NCBI RefSeq assembly: GCF_049257235.1 | Contig: NZ_JBMMUF010000003.1 | Coordinates: 62,001-126,000, forward strand | DNA from: Pseudoalteromonas sp049257235 | GTDB lineage: Bacteria > Pseudomonadota > Gammaproteobacteria > Enterobacterales > Alteromonadaceae | Length of the DNA: 64,000 nt | Direction of reading: 5' to 3' | Part shown: positions 1 through 7,732 of the stretch, piece by piece | Numbering within the stretch: position 1 is the first letter of the stretch | Layout: every line of letters starts with the position of its first letter | Notes under the pieces: generated by a model | Told to the model about the DNA's origin: nothing | What the model saw: the letters and a program-made list of their open reading frames with translations, nothing else | The model's database searches: none | Translations under genes and position numbers: made by a program

Positions 1-380
1 TTGAGGTGATGTCGCAGCCAATACCAGTGAACGGCTCAGCGGACTTTTTTGCGCAACTACTCGATAAACTCATCAATAATGCGCTGGAATTTACTCATAG
101 CGACCGCGCCATCACAGTAAAGCTCGTACAACATAATGCGTTGGCGATACTGACCATTGACAATCAAGGTCCTGCACTGCCAAGTGATATTGGCGATCAC
201 ATTTTTGACTCCATGGTGTCGGTACGCAGCCAAGATAAGCAACAACAGCCTCATTTAGGGTTGGGTCTATACATAGTCAGGCTCATTACTGATTACCACC
301 GAGGAAAAGTAAGCGCCAGTAATTTGCCTGACAACGATGGCGTGCGTATCGAAGTGCAGATCCCGATACGCAATTCATAA
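1..380 (+). CDS. Sensor histidine kinase, C-terminal fragment
   Basis: This is the 3' end of a histidine kinase; the reading frame is open to the window edge, so the start lies outside. The visible part is the HATPase_c ATP-binding domain. The N box reads LDKLINNALEF near the beginning, and the G2 box is GLGLYIVR. The preceding FDSMVSVR and the whole C-terminus remind me of the kinase of the marine proteobacterial dedicated sortase system, but sensor and dimerisation domains are missing, so this is only a suggestion. No partner response regulator is visible in the window. The kinase call is secure; the subtype is not. Confidence 0.85.
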   Translation, partial: EVMSQPIPVNGSADFFAQLLDKLINNALEFTHSDRAITVKLVQHNALAILTIDNQGPALPSDIGDHIFDSMVSVRSQDKQQQPHLGLGLYIVRLITDYHRGKVSASNLPDNDGVRIEVQIPIRNS

Positions 381-440
381 AGCATTAAACCTGCTATTGC
401 TAGGATAACGAGTAAGTTACCGCTTACTACAGGAATAAAA

Positions 441-572
441 ATGCAGGTTGAAATGCTCACACAACAAGAGCTCGAATTTATCTTTACAGTATTCAATGAG
501 CAAGAGAATATGACAGACCAGCACGCATCCCACCACCATGAACATCACGTTGAAGAGGAAGCTGCAAACTAA
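441..572 (+). CDS. Small His/Glu-rich hypothetical protein (43 aa)
   Basis: A short open frame starts with ATG 6 nt after an AGGA motif, 60 bp downstream of the kinase stop. The product is acidic. Its N-terminal half looks helical (LTQQELEFIFTVFNEQEN), and its tail contains HHHEHH followed by EEE, a composition that could bind metal ions. There is no signal peptide or membrane segment. I do not recognise the family. It could be translated with the upstream kinase gene. Support is the ribosome-binding site, the position in an otherwise empty gap and the biased composition; conservation is untested. Confidence 0.45.
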   Translation: MQVEMLTQQELEFIFTVFNEQENMTDQHASHHHEHHVEEEAAN

Positions 573-619
573 CACTATTGCGATATAATAGCGCTACTGT
601 AAACCGCTGGCATTTCACT

Positions 620-838
620 GTGAAAAAACACCAAGCAAAAAAAGAGCTCGCACTACTTCCCATTTTATTTGTCGCTATCGTCTTATGTATCGGCGGTCAT
701 TTTGTCCTACAACCTAATTACCAAGACGGCCATGTTGTTGAGTATGCCCTCGCCGCACTGCCCTTTGCCCTTTTTGCTCTAGTAGTGATTGCCATTCGCA
801 TGGCCATCAAGCAAGAGCAACAAGATACTGAACAATAG
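620..838 (+). CDS. Small membrane protein, two predicted transmembrane helices
   Basis: About 72 residues if translation begins at the GTG at 620; an in-frame TTG at 578 would add 14 residues. I prefer the GTG because a TATAAT hexamer lies at 584-589, inside the longer version, and could be the -10 element of its own promoter. The protein starts with a lysine-rich stretch (KKHQAKKE), then a hydrophobic helix (LALLPILFVAIVLCIGG), a short polar loop, a second helix (ALAALPFALFALVVIAI) and a charged tail. It is probably an inner-membrane protein with both ends in the cytoplasm. I do not recognise a family. Confidence 0.6.
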   Translation: MKKHQAKKELALLPILFVAIVLCIGGHFVLQPNYQDGHVVEYALAALPFALFALVVIAIRMAIKQEQQDTEQ

Positions 839-848
839 AGAGCTCCTT

Positions 849-898
849 ATATCAGGCAGTGGGAGATTGATTAGTTAATCGACAGGACTGCTTGATAT
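849..898. other. Imperfect inverted repeat next to the MITE-like element
   Basis: Arms at 849-860 and 887-898 (ATATCAGGCAGT and ACTGCTTGATAT) pair at 11 of 12 positions, and the interior holds a smaller GATTA/TAATC palindrome. It lies between the small membrane protein gene and the repeat starting at 901. It has no T-run, so it is not a standard intrinsic terminator. Confidence 0.5.
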
Positions 899-900
899 GC

Positions 901-1038
901 TAGGGTGTGTTGAACTTTGCTGTTTGTTTTTGCAGCAGTCACTGGGGGGTTAGGCAAGGCAGTGCCTGCGTCGCATAGGCATTCTATGTCACTCAGGTGA
1001 TAACGCAGTGACAACACCTCAAAGGTCAACACACCCTA
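901..1038 (+). repeat. MITE-like repeat, short copy (138 bp)
   Basis: The element is bounded by perfect 13-bp terminal inverted repeats, TAGGGTGTGTTGA and TCAACACACCCTA, which extend to 19 bp with one mismatch (ends continue into CTTTG). The outer TA could be a duplicated TA target. It contains a CATAG/CTATG hairpin. The same sequence, longer by about 130 bp and in the opposite orientation, occurs at 39274-39541. The present copy equals that one with an internal deletion, as in families of non-autonomous transposons. It encodes no transposase. Its right end overlaps the stop codon of the DUF1543 gene. Confidence 0.85.
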
Positions 1039-1536
1039 GAGCACATGATACCCAAACCAATCAGGGCGCATACTTTGTGAGCGACCGCTGGGGGTTAGAT
1101 GAATATGGTATTGGCTATCGAGTAAGTCTAATGCGAAACAGTCATCTACTTCATGCAAGTCATCTTTGTGCTGATGACTCATGTTGGTCAGCATGCGTTG
1201 TTTTACTTGCTGTTTAGCCTGCTCCGCGCTGTGTGCCACAGTCAACGTAAAGGCATGCTGCTCAGCTAGTTTATCGGCCTCGTAGGCACCAAGATTCACA
1301 AAGTACAAACGCTCTGGACGGTTTTGCGGACTATCGCTGATAGTAACGGCATAGCCGTCGATGTCATGCACTGCCATGTAGCTGTCCATGTGTACACTAT
1401 TTTTGTTGCCAACCCACTGTGCTTTGAGCTTTGTATACGTTTGCTCGATACTCTTGCCCACTACAAAGCGCACGTCATGCATTTCAATGTGGCAACCATC
1501 AATACGCCCACCTAGATAAACCAAAAATAACTGCAC
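1036..1536 (-). CDS. DUF1543 domain-containing protein
   Basis: About 166 residues from the GTG at 1536, which has GGAG eight bases upstream; the open frame continues to 1632 but without a better start. The N-terminus (VQLFLVYLGGRIDG, then IEMHDVRFVVG) is typical of the DUF1543 family, whose function is unknown. A second, similar region follows in the C-terminal half. It looks cytoplasmic, with no signal sequence. The stop codon TAG consists of the terminal TAG of the MITE-like element at 901-1038, so the last residues (GYHVL) may have been set by that insertion. It stands alone on the minus strand. Confidence 0.8.
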   Translation of the reverse strand: MQLFLVYLGGRIDGCHIEMHDVRFVVGKSIEQTYTKLKAQWVGNKNSVHMDSYMAVHDIDGYAVTISDSPQNRPERLYFVNLGAYEADKLAEQHAFTLTVAHSAEQAKQQVKQRMLTNMSHQHKDDLHEVDDCFALDLLDSQYHIHLTPSGRSQSMRPDWFGYHVL

Positions 1537-1899
1537 TGTATGCTCCTTTTTTATGGCAATGCCATCGAGTATAGCGAAACCAAGCGACAAATGAATCGCA
1601 GCGAGTTGAATATCTCTTTGTAGCATAAGCATTTTCCAAGAGAGTACTGGATATTTTGCAGAGCAATGGACTCAGTAAGCAAAAGTTCACCCAACGTAAG
1701 CGACAATAAAGTGCTCGATAAAAGCCTAGGTAAAAAAGATTAGGTAAAATACATCTATCCCCGAATAAGAACTGGGGTGAGATAGCTGTGCACTGAGTTA
1801 ATCTCAGCAAATAGGCGATTAATCTTATTCCATTTGCGCTTTAAAAGAGATTAGTTAGGCTTTACTCAGAACATGCGTAAACACGCACTAGGGTGTGGA
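1537..1899. other. Intergenic region between divergent genes
   Basis: About 360 bp separating the DUF1543 gene (minus) from the EF-hand gene (plus). It is AT-rich and must hold both promoters. I see no convincing -35/-10 pair, no ORF with a ribosome-binding site, and only weak inverted repeats, such as a CTATC...GATAG pair around 1755-1785. Confidence 0.5.
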
Positions 1900-2136
1900 A
1901 TGAAGAACAAAGTAGTACTTATTTTAAGTGTCTTAATGCTTTTGGCTTTCGCCAATGATGCATCTGCGTCAAGCATTGAAAAACGCTTCAAGGAATTAGA
2001 TAGAAATCGCGATGGCGCGATCAGTAAATCTGAGGCAGCGCAAGAACCCGCGTTATGGTCACGCTTTAGCAGCTATGATCAAGATAAAGACGGCAAACTG
2101 TCGCTGCGTGAGTTTTCCAACTACGCTCGCCAGTAA
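1900..2136 (+). CDS. Small secreted EF-hand calcium-binding protein
   Basis: 78 residues from the ATG at 1900; an upstream ATG at 1873 would put a polar stretch in front of the signal peptide. Residues 1-24 form a Sec-type signal peptide (KNKVVLILSVLMLLAFANDASA). The mature protein contains two EF-hand loops, DRNRDGAISKSE and DQDKDGKLSLRE, each with Asp at loop positions 1, 3 and 5 and Glu at 12. A periplasmic or secreted calcium-binding protein is likely; the partner is unknown. A clear terminator follows at 2160-2196. Confidence 0.85.
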   Translation: MKNKVVLILSVLMLLAFANDASASSIEKRFKELDRNRDGAISKSEAAQEPALWSRFSSYDQDKDGKLSLREFSNYARQ

Positions 2137-2159
2137 TTTGTAGCCATCACAATATTATT

Positions 2160-2196
2160 AAAAAAGCGCCCAAGAGATGTCCTGTGGCGCTTTTTT
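2160..2196. terminator. Intrinsic terminator, probably bidirectional
   Basis: GCGCC and GGCGC arms are flanked by an A-run on the left and a T-run on the right. It lies between the convergent EF-hand gene (plus) and yaaA (minus), so it can serve both. Confidence 0.85.
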
Positions 2197-2238
2197 AGTG
2201 TCCTTTTTACTCACATTTCACTGTGAGCTGTTGCTCTG

Positions 2239-3018
2239 TTACGCCTGCTCTTCTCGCAAGAATACGGGTTCATTTGCTTTTGTTGTAGCCTCTTCACTAA
2301 AGTAATAACCCGCTGTATCGAACGCTTTAAGCGCGGCCAGTGAGTCCACTTTATTTTCCATAATATAACGAGCCATCATGCCGCGAGCCTTCTTGGCATA
2401 AAAGCTGATCACCTTGTATTGACCATTTTTACGATCTTTGAAAATAGGCGTGATGATGTCCCCGTTAAGCGCCTTTTTATCGACTGCTTTGAAATACTCA
2501 TTTGAGGCTAGGTTTATAAGTGTTGAGGCACCACTTTGCTCAAGCGCTTCGTTAAGCTTTTGCGCAATAATGCTCCCCCAAAACTTATACAAGTTTGCAC
2601 CGCGACCATTTTCTAATTTGGTGCCCATTTCCAAACGGTATGCTTGCATCAAATCAAGGGGTTTTAGCACGCCATATAACCCTGACAAAATACGTAAATG
2701 CTGTTGTGAGTATGTCAGTGCTTCTTCATCAAGCGTGCTAGCATCTATGCCAGTGTAGACATCACCGTTGAAGGCAAAGATAGCTTGCTTAGCGTTATCA
2801 GTGGTGAATGGTTGAGCCCATTCACTGAATCGTGCTGCATTCAACCCCGCTAACTTATCGCTGATTTTCATCAAGCTGCCAATTTGCTGTGGAGACAACT
2901 CTTTACACACCTCAATTAGCTCTTCACTGTGTGCCAGTAATTCAGGCTGAGTATGAGTATTTACAGGTGCTGGAGTATCGTAATCAAGGTTTTTTGCTGG
3001 AGAAATGACAGTAATCAT
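2239..3018 (-). CDS. yaaA: Peroxide stress protein YaaA
   Basis: 259 residues, the usual size for the YaaA (DUF328/UPF0246) family. The start MITVISPAKNLDYDTP and the internal motifs KFWGSIIAQKLNEAL and LINLASNEYFKAV are characteristic. In E. coli the protein limits free iron during hydrogen peroxide stress and binds DNA; that role is carried over from the family. It is cytoplasmic with no signal peptide. It is transcribed away from the transaldolase gene, and in E. coli yaaA also lies close to talB and thrABC. No strong ribosome-binding site is visible before the ATG. Confidence 0.95.
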   Translation of the reverse strand: MITVISPAKNLDYDTPAPVNTHTQPELLAHSEELIEVCKELSPQQIGSLMKISDKLAGLNAARFSEWAQPFTTDNAKQAIFAFNGDVYTGIDASTLDEEALTYSQQHLRILSGLYGVLKPLDLMQAYRLEMGTKLENGRGANLYKFWGSIIAQKLNEALEQSGASTLINLASNEYFKAVDKKALNGDIITPIFKDRKNGQYKVISFYAKKARGMMARYIMENKVDSLAALKAFDTAGYYFSEEATTKANEPVFLREEQA

Positions 3019-3356
3019 AATTGCTGTTGACTTGGCTCTTCAATAGTGTCAATTTCAACATTAAATAAAGCAAAGATCACGCTTTATTCATAAATCAGTA
3101 TATTCGATTAAATTGATGATTTATCGACGCTCTTGCTCGGTGTCCCTAAGCAACGTGATACCGGCGCGCAAAGCTCAAACACAATACTGATTTCACTTTG
3201 CGGGTTATATTTTGAGCCGCAGCACTCATGCACGGACAATTGACCTGCCTTTAATTGTCACTTAGGTGCAACATAAACACATTAATCTAATCGTGTTTGC
3301 TTAGTACAACGTACGACACACTATTTAGACACCACTGCTTGGAATGAGGAAAGCAA
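3019..3356. other. Intergenic region between yaaA and the transaldolase gene
   Basis: 338 bp between divergent genes. A TTGACC hexamer near 3239 is followed 17 bases later by a poor -10 (TAGGTG), so I do not call a promoter. No small ORF with a ribosome-binding site and no stable hairpin was seen. Confidence 0.5.
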
Positions 3357-4307
3357 ATGAGCACAGCACTAGAACAGTTGAAGCAACACTCAACTATCGT
3401 TGCCGATACCGGTGATATCGACGCAATTCGAAAGCACCAGCCACAAGATGCCACCACCAACCCATCTCTGCTATTAAAAGCGAGTGAGATTGAGGCATAC
3501 CAACCTTACTTAGATAAGGCATGGCACTATGCAAAGTCGCAAAGCGATGATGCACAAACACAACTAGAGCTGGCGTGTGACTATTTTGCTGTACTTATTG
3601 GTAAGGAAATTGCCGATATTGTTCCGGGCTATATTTCTACAGAAGTTGATGCACGTTTATCTTTTGACACTGAGGCGACCATTGCCAAGGCAAAGCAGTT
3701 GCTTGCGCTGTATGATCTAGAAGGTGTCAGTCGCGATAAGATTCTGATCAAAATCGCATCAACATGGGAAGGTATCAAGGCAGCTGAGCAACTCGAAAAA
3801 GAAGGTGTTCGCTGTAATCTGACTTTGCTATTTAGCGAAGCGCAAGCACGAGCATGTGCCGATGCGAATGTATACCTTATTTCTCCGTTTGTCGGTCGTA
3901 TTCTTGATTGGCACGTTGCCAATGGCATGCAAAAGCCTACCGATCCACTCACGGACCCTGGCGTACAATCAGTACGCAGCATATACGAGTTTTATAAGAG
4001 CCATGGCTACGAGACCATTGTTATGGGCGCAAGCTTCAGAAACACAGGGGAAATCCTCGCACTTACAGGCTGTGACCGTTTAACAATTAGTCCTGCCCTA
4101 CTTGAAGAGCTTGAACAAATGCCAGCCAACACGCAGTACCTGCTAACACAAGGTGGTGATGTGGCACCGAAGCCTGCTCCACTAAGCGAAAGTGAATTCC
4201 GCTGGTTGCACAACCAAGATGCAATGGCGACAGAGAAGCTTGCAGAAGGCATTCGCTCATTCGCCCAAGCCCAGCTCGATTTAGAAGCGCGATTCAAAAC
4301 ACTGTAA
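3357..4307 (+). CDS. tal: Transaldolase
   Basis: 316 residues, the length of E. coli TalB. It transfers a dihydroxyacetone unit between sedoheptulose-7-phosphate and glyceraldehyde-3-phosphate in the non-oxidative pentose phosphate pathway. The Schiff-base lysine is Lys132 in ILIKIASTWEG, the same number as in TalB. ATTNPSLLLKA near residue 32 and the stretch CNLTLLFSEAQARAC are further signatures. The ATG at 3357 is preceded by AGGAAAG. The protein is cytoplasmic. It is followed by its own terminator, so it is probably transcribed singly. Confidence 0.97.
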   Translation: MSTALEQLKQHSTIVADTGDIDAIRKHQPQDATTNPSLLLKASEIEAYQPYLDKAWHYAKSQSDDAQTQLELACDYFAVLIGKEIADIVPGYISTEVDARLSFDTEATIAKAKQLLALYDLEGVSRDKILIKIASTWEGIKAAEQLEKEGVRCNLTLLFSEAQARACADANVYLISPFVGRILDWHVANGMQKPTDPLTDPGVQSVRSIYEFYKSHGYETIVMGASFRNTGEILALTGCDRLTISPALLEELEQMPANTQYLLTQGGDVAPKPAPLSESEFRWLHNQDAMATEKLAEGIRSFAQAQLDLEARFKTL

Positions 4308-4328
4308 TCGTCCCTCATACCGAATATA

Positions 4329-4358
4329 AAAACACCAGCATCTCGCTGGTGTTTTTTT
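4329..4358 (+). terminator. Intrinsic terminator of the transaldolase gene
   Basis: AACACCAGC and GCTGGTGTT form a 9-bp stem with a 5-base loop, followed by a run of T. Confidence 0.9.
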
Positions 4359-4462
4359 GTAATCTAATGGTCACTTCTTGGTAACATTTGATACACATTT
4401 TCGTTTTACTTTAGGACTTTCTATGGTATAGATTGACTGCGTTAGGTATACAGGAGTATGTG

Positions 4463-4648
4463 ATGGACAGTCTTAACGAACTAATAAAAATAATAGAAGG
4501 TCCTGAGGCTAGAAAAAGTTCTGGTCGCAAGCAAAAACGTAAATGGCGCGAAATTGAAGCACTAAGAGATAAGCAGCGTCTTCGCAAAGAATTAAAAGAA
4601 TTAGACATATTCAGCGATGACATTAGCTTAGAAGAACTCGATTTCTAG
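4463..4648 (+). CDS. DUF3545 family small protein
   Basis: 61 residues from the ATG at 4463, which has AGGAG six bases upstream; an upstream in-frame start is not needed. The protein begins MDSLNELIKIIEG, has a very basic centre (RKSSGRKQKRKWREIEALRDKQ) and ends acidic (DDISLEELDF). This charge pattern and sequence fit the short DUF3545 family of gammaproteobacteria, which has no known function. The basic segment might bind nucleic acid, which is only inference. A terminator follows directly. Confidence 0.8.
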   Translation: MDSLNELIKIIEGPEARKSSGRKQKRKWREIEALRDKQRLRKELKELDIFSDDISLEELDF

Positions 4649-4653
4649 CAAAT

Positions 4654-4683
4654 AAAAGGAGCAACCCAAGCTGCTCCTTTTTT
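4654..4683 (+). terminator. Intrinsic terminator after the DUF3545 gene
   Basis: AAAGGAGCA and TGCTCCTTT arms are followed by T residues. Confidence 0.88.
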
Positions 4684-4752
4684 ACGTATAGCGCCCCTGT
4701 TTTTTAACTGTTCACGTACTTATGTTGATTGGTAAAAAACGGGTGAGGTGTT

Positions 4753-5433
4753 TTATTGTGTCGTTATTTGCTCCGGTAACAACCAATTAATAGGTTGTTT
4801 GCCCTGTCGAGTTAATGCCTCATTTGCTTTTGAAAAGTGCTGACAACCAAAAAAACCGCGGTGAGCCGACAGCGGCGAAGGGTGTGGTGCATTGAGCACA
4901 ACATGCTTGTTGGTGTCTATTTTCCTACCTTTTTTCTGGGCATGTGAACCCCATAATAAAAAGACAATGCCATCTGCGTGAGTATTCAATAACTCAATGA
5001 CTGCATCGGTAAATTGTTCCCACCCCAAATGCTTATGAGAGTGCGCTTTGCCCTGCTCTACCGTAAGAACGGTATTTAACAGCAACACCCCTTGCTCTGC
5101 CCAAGAGCGTAAGTAGCCATGCTTAGGAATAACAAAACCGTCGATATCTTGAGCTAACTCTTTGTACATATTGGCCAACGACGGCGGCGGCTTAACTCCC
5201 GGTAAAACAGAGAAGCATAACCCATGCGCTTGGTTTGGTCCGTGATAGGGATCTTGACCAAGAATGACCACTTTAACATCATCAAACTCCGTGGCGCAAA
5301 ATGCTTCAAACACCTGTTCTGGCATAGGATAAACCTGCACCCCTTCGTCACGACGTTGCTGTACGTAGTTAATGGTGTCTTGAAAATAAGCCATCTGCTG
5401 TTGTGGCGCTAATAAATCATTCCAAGTAGTCAT
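4753..5433 (-). CDS. ung: Uracil-DNA glycosylase
   Basis: 226 residues, family 1 uracil-DNA glycosylase. It removes uracil from DNA in base excision repair. The water-activating aspartate is Asp61 in GQDPYHG; the Leu-loop motif HPSPLSAHRGFFG lies near residue 184. VLLLNTVLTVEQGKAHSHK is also typical. The ATG follows AAGAGAGC. It lies downstream of thrC on the same strand but behind a terminator, so it is probably expressed mainly from its own promoter. Confidence 0.97.
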   Translation of the reverse strand: MTTWNDLLAPQQQMAYFQDTINYVQQRRDEGVQVYPMPEQVFEAFCATEFDDVKVVILGQDPYHGPNQAHGLCFSVLPGVKPPPSLANMYKELAQDIDGFVIPKHGYLRSWAEQGVLLLNTVLTVEQGKAHSHKHLGWEQFTDAVIELLNTHADGIVFLLWGSHAQKKGRKIDTNKHVVLNAPHPSPLSAHRGFFGCQHFSKANEALTRQGKQPINWLLPEQITTQ

Positions 5434-5450
5434 AATGCTCTCTTAATAAT

Positions 5451-5474
5451 AAAAAACGGCCATTGAGGCCGTTT
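5451..5474 (-). terminator. Intrinsic terminator of the thr operon
   Basis: Read on the minus strand, AAACGGCC and GGCCGTTT form the stem, followed by a T-run, just after the thrC stop and before ung. Confidence 0.88.
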
Positions 5475-5498
5475 CATTCTTTGCAGTAGCTTATCAAA

Positions 5499-6782
5499 CT
5501 AGCCGAGTTTGTTCAGCATCGCTTCGCGCAATTGCGTGTAGTCAGCACTCATGGGTTGTGCTAAACACTGTTTTGCTAGGGCTTCGGCGAGCGCTTGAGG
5601 CATAGGTAAGTCCATATCCAAAATGCTGTCCACGCTTTCTTTAAATTTCGCTGGATGCGCTGTTGCTAGGAAAATCCCTTGATGATCATCAGCGAGATCT
5701 GCTTTCAAACCTTCATAAGCAATCGCTGTATGTGGCTCTGCCAAATACCCCATTTCATTAAGCTCTTTCATCGCACTTTGCGTTGTTTGCTCATCAACTG
5801 CATGGGAGAAGAAATCGCCATAGCTAAAGTCACCGTTATCTAACATGGTTTGTACCCGCGGCCAGTTATTTGGACGACTCACATCCATGGCATTTGATAG
5901 AGACTCTAAGGTGTCATTGGGTTGCCACTGCTTAGACGCCAAAAAGCGCGGAACCGTGTCATTTTGATTGGTCGTAGCCGAGAGTTTTTGTATTGGTAAG
6001 CCAATAACGGCCGCGATCATCGCCGCACACACATTACCAAAGTTACCACTTGGTACTGAAATGTGTGCTTTACTTCTTTGCGCTTTAGGTAGTTGAGCAA
6101 CCGCTTCAAAGTAATAACATACCTGCGCTAATAAACGGCTGATATTAATTGAGTTTGCTGAATTTAGACCCAAGCGAGTTTTAAGCTCATCATCTAAAAA
6201 CGCCTCTTTAACCATGGCTTGGCAATCGTCAAATGAACCCGTGACACTGTAGCAATGCACGTTTCCACCCAACGTCGTAAAGAGTTTTTGCTGTGCCAGT
6301 GAAATTTTACCTTCAGGGTACAGGATCACTACATCAATATTCTCTTTGCCATAAAATGCATGGGCCACAGCAGCGCCCGTATCGCCACTCGTCGCTGTTA
6401 AAATGGTGACCTTTTCACCTTGGCTAAATTGAGCGAGACACTGCGCCATAAAACGGCCACCAAAATCTTTAAACGCCAGAGTCGGGCCATGAAACAGCTC
6501 TAAACAGTGCATATTATCCGCAACTTTTACAAGCGGTGCAGGAAACGTAAATGCGCCTTCAACCATGCCTGCGATGGTTTCATCACTGAGCTCATCCCCC
6601 AATAGGTGGCGCAACACTTTGGCGCTGCGGGTAACAAAATCCAAATCAAGCAGTGCATCTACATCCTCAAGTGGCGCTAAATGCGTCGGGAAAAATACAC
6701 CTTGATTGCGCCCCAAGCCTGTTTTCACGGCTTCAACAAAAGACACCTGCTGCTCATGGTCTTTTAAATTATATAACTGCAT
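5499..6782 (-). CDS. thrC: Threonine synthase
   Basis: 427 residues, normal for the gammaproteobacterial enzyme. This PLP enzyme converts O-phosphohomoserine to threonine, the last step of the pathway. The PLP lysine is in LAFKDFGG at about residue 107. TATSGDTGAAVAHAF is the phosphate-binding signature. Its start ATG overlaps the thrB stop as TAATG, giving translational coupling. It is the last gene of thrLABC and is followed by a terminator. Confidence 0.97.
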   Translation of the reverse strand: MQLYNLKDHEQQVSFVEAVKTGLGRNQGVFFPTHLAPLEDVDALLDLDFVTRSAKVLRHLLGDELSDETIAGMVEGAFTFPAPLVKVADNMHCLELFHGPTLAFKDFGGRFMAQCLAQFSQGEKVTILTATSGDTGAAVAHAFYGKENIDVVILYPEGKISLAQQKLFTTLGGNVHCYSVTGSFDDCQAMVKEAFLDDELKTRLGLNSANSINISRLLAQVCYYFEAVAQLPKAQRSKAHISVPSGNFGNVCAAMIAAVIGLPIQKLSATTNQNDTVPRFLASKQWQPNDTLESLSNAMDVSRPNNWPRVQTMLDNGDFSYGDFFSHAVDEQTTQSAMKELNEMGYLAEPHTAIAYEGLKADLADDHQGIFLATAHPAKFKESVDSILDMDLPMPQALAEALAKQCLAQPMSADYTQLREAMLNKLG

Positions 6783-7723
6783 TACTTCTTATCCTCATTC
6801 AACTGCCGTGTCCCAGCCCAATCTAGTTGGCATACGTGGCTAAAACCGTGTTCATTAATATAGTGTTCGCGCAGCCACTGATCGCATTGCGCAGCTGTAT
6901 CTAAGTTATCGCACAGCGCAAATAAAGTAGGTCCTGCGCCAGAGATACTGACCGCTTTTGCTCCTAGAGCCAACAGAGCTTGCTGCGCTTCGCTAAATCC
7001 TTTAATTAAAGGAGCACGAAACGGCTCTGCGACTTTATCGACTAAGATAGACAGCGCCTTGTCAGTTTGTTGCTGTAGCATCAAGGTGCAAAATGCACTC
7101 AAACGCTGGGCAAACTCTACGCTGTCATGCATATCAAGTTGTTTAGGTAATACCGCGCGCGCTGCTGCGGTGTTCAGTGAAAAGCCCGGAAAGGCGACAA
7201 CTGGATACCAGTTTTCTGGAGTTTGAATAGCCAAAGACTTACCCGGAATAAGTTCACCAGTGAGCTGTAATCCTCCCAAGAAACATGGCGTAATGTTGTC
7301 ATAATGGCGACCACCACTGACTTTGGCTTCAAAGTCTGCCATCAGTTCTATTAGCGCCTCATCACTCAATTGGGTGCCTGCAAATTTGTCCAGTGCTGCA
7401 ATAGTTGCAACCACTGAGCAAGCACTTGAGCCTAAGCCTGAGCCAACCGGTAAGTTTTTAACTAACTCTAAACGCACTGGAGGCATATTCGGAGCAACTG
7501 TCTCTTTGAAGTGTGCTAAACACATATAGGCCAAGTTGTGTTCTGCTTCAGAGGGTAGCTTATGCGCATATTCACCGGAGCATACAAACTGGGTTTTATC
7601 ACTGGCACTGACTTTAACCACATCACCGAGCAATGAGCCATCTAAGGGGGCGATTGCCGCTCCTAGCGCATCAAAGCCCACAGCAAAGTTGCCAATGGAG
7701 GCAGGTGCATATACTTCTATCAT
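6782..7723 (-). CDS. thrB: Homoserine kinase
   Basis: 313 residues, GHMP kinase family. It phosphorylates homoserine with ATP. The ATP-binding loop is PVGSGLGSSACSV near residue 91, and the C-terminal GHMP motif is SISGAGPTLFALCD. AGGAG lies six bases before the ATG. It starts 9 bp after thrA and overlaps thrC by one base, so the three genes form one operon. Confidence 0.97.
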   Translation of the reverse strand: MIEVYAPASIGNFAVGFDALGAAIAPLDGSLLGDVVKVSASDKTQFVCSGEYAHKLPSEAEHNLAYMCLAHFKETVAPNMPPVRLELVKNLPVGSGLGSSACSVVATIAALDKFAGTQLSDEALIELMADFEAKVSGGRHYDNITPCFLGGLQLTGELIPGKSLAIQTPENWYPVVAFPGFSLNTAAARAVLPKQLDMHDSVEFAQRLSAFCTLMLQQQTDKALSILVDKVAEPFRAPLIKGFSEAQQALLALGAKAVSISGAGPTLFALCDNLDTAAQCDQWLREHYINEHGFSHVCQLDWAGTRQLNEDKK

Positions 7724-7732
7724 TTGGCTCTC

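Noticed and set aside
3239..3270. TTGACC...TAGGTG as transaldolase promoter
   Set aside because: Spacing is right, but the -10 hexamer is too poor to support a call.
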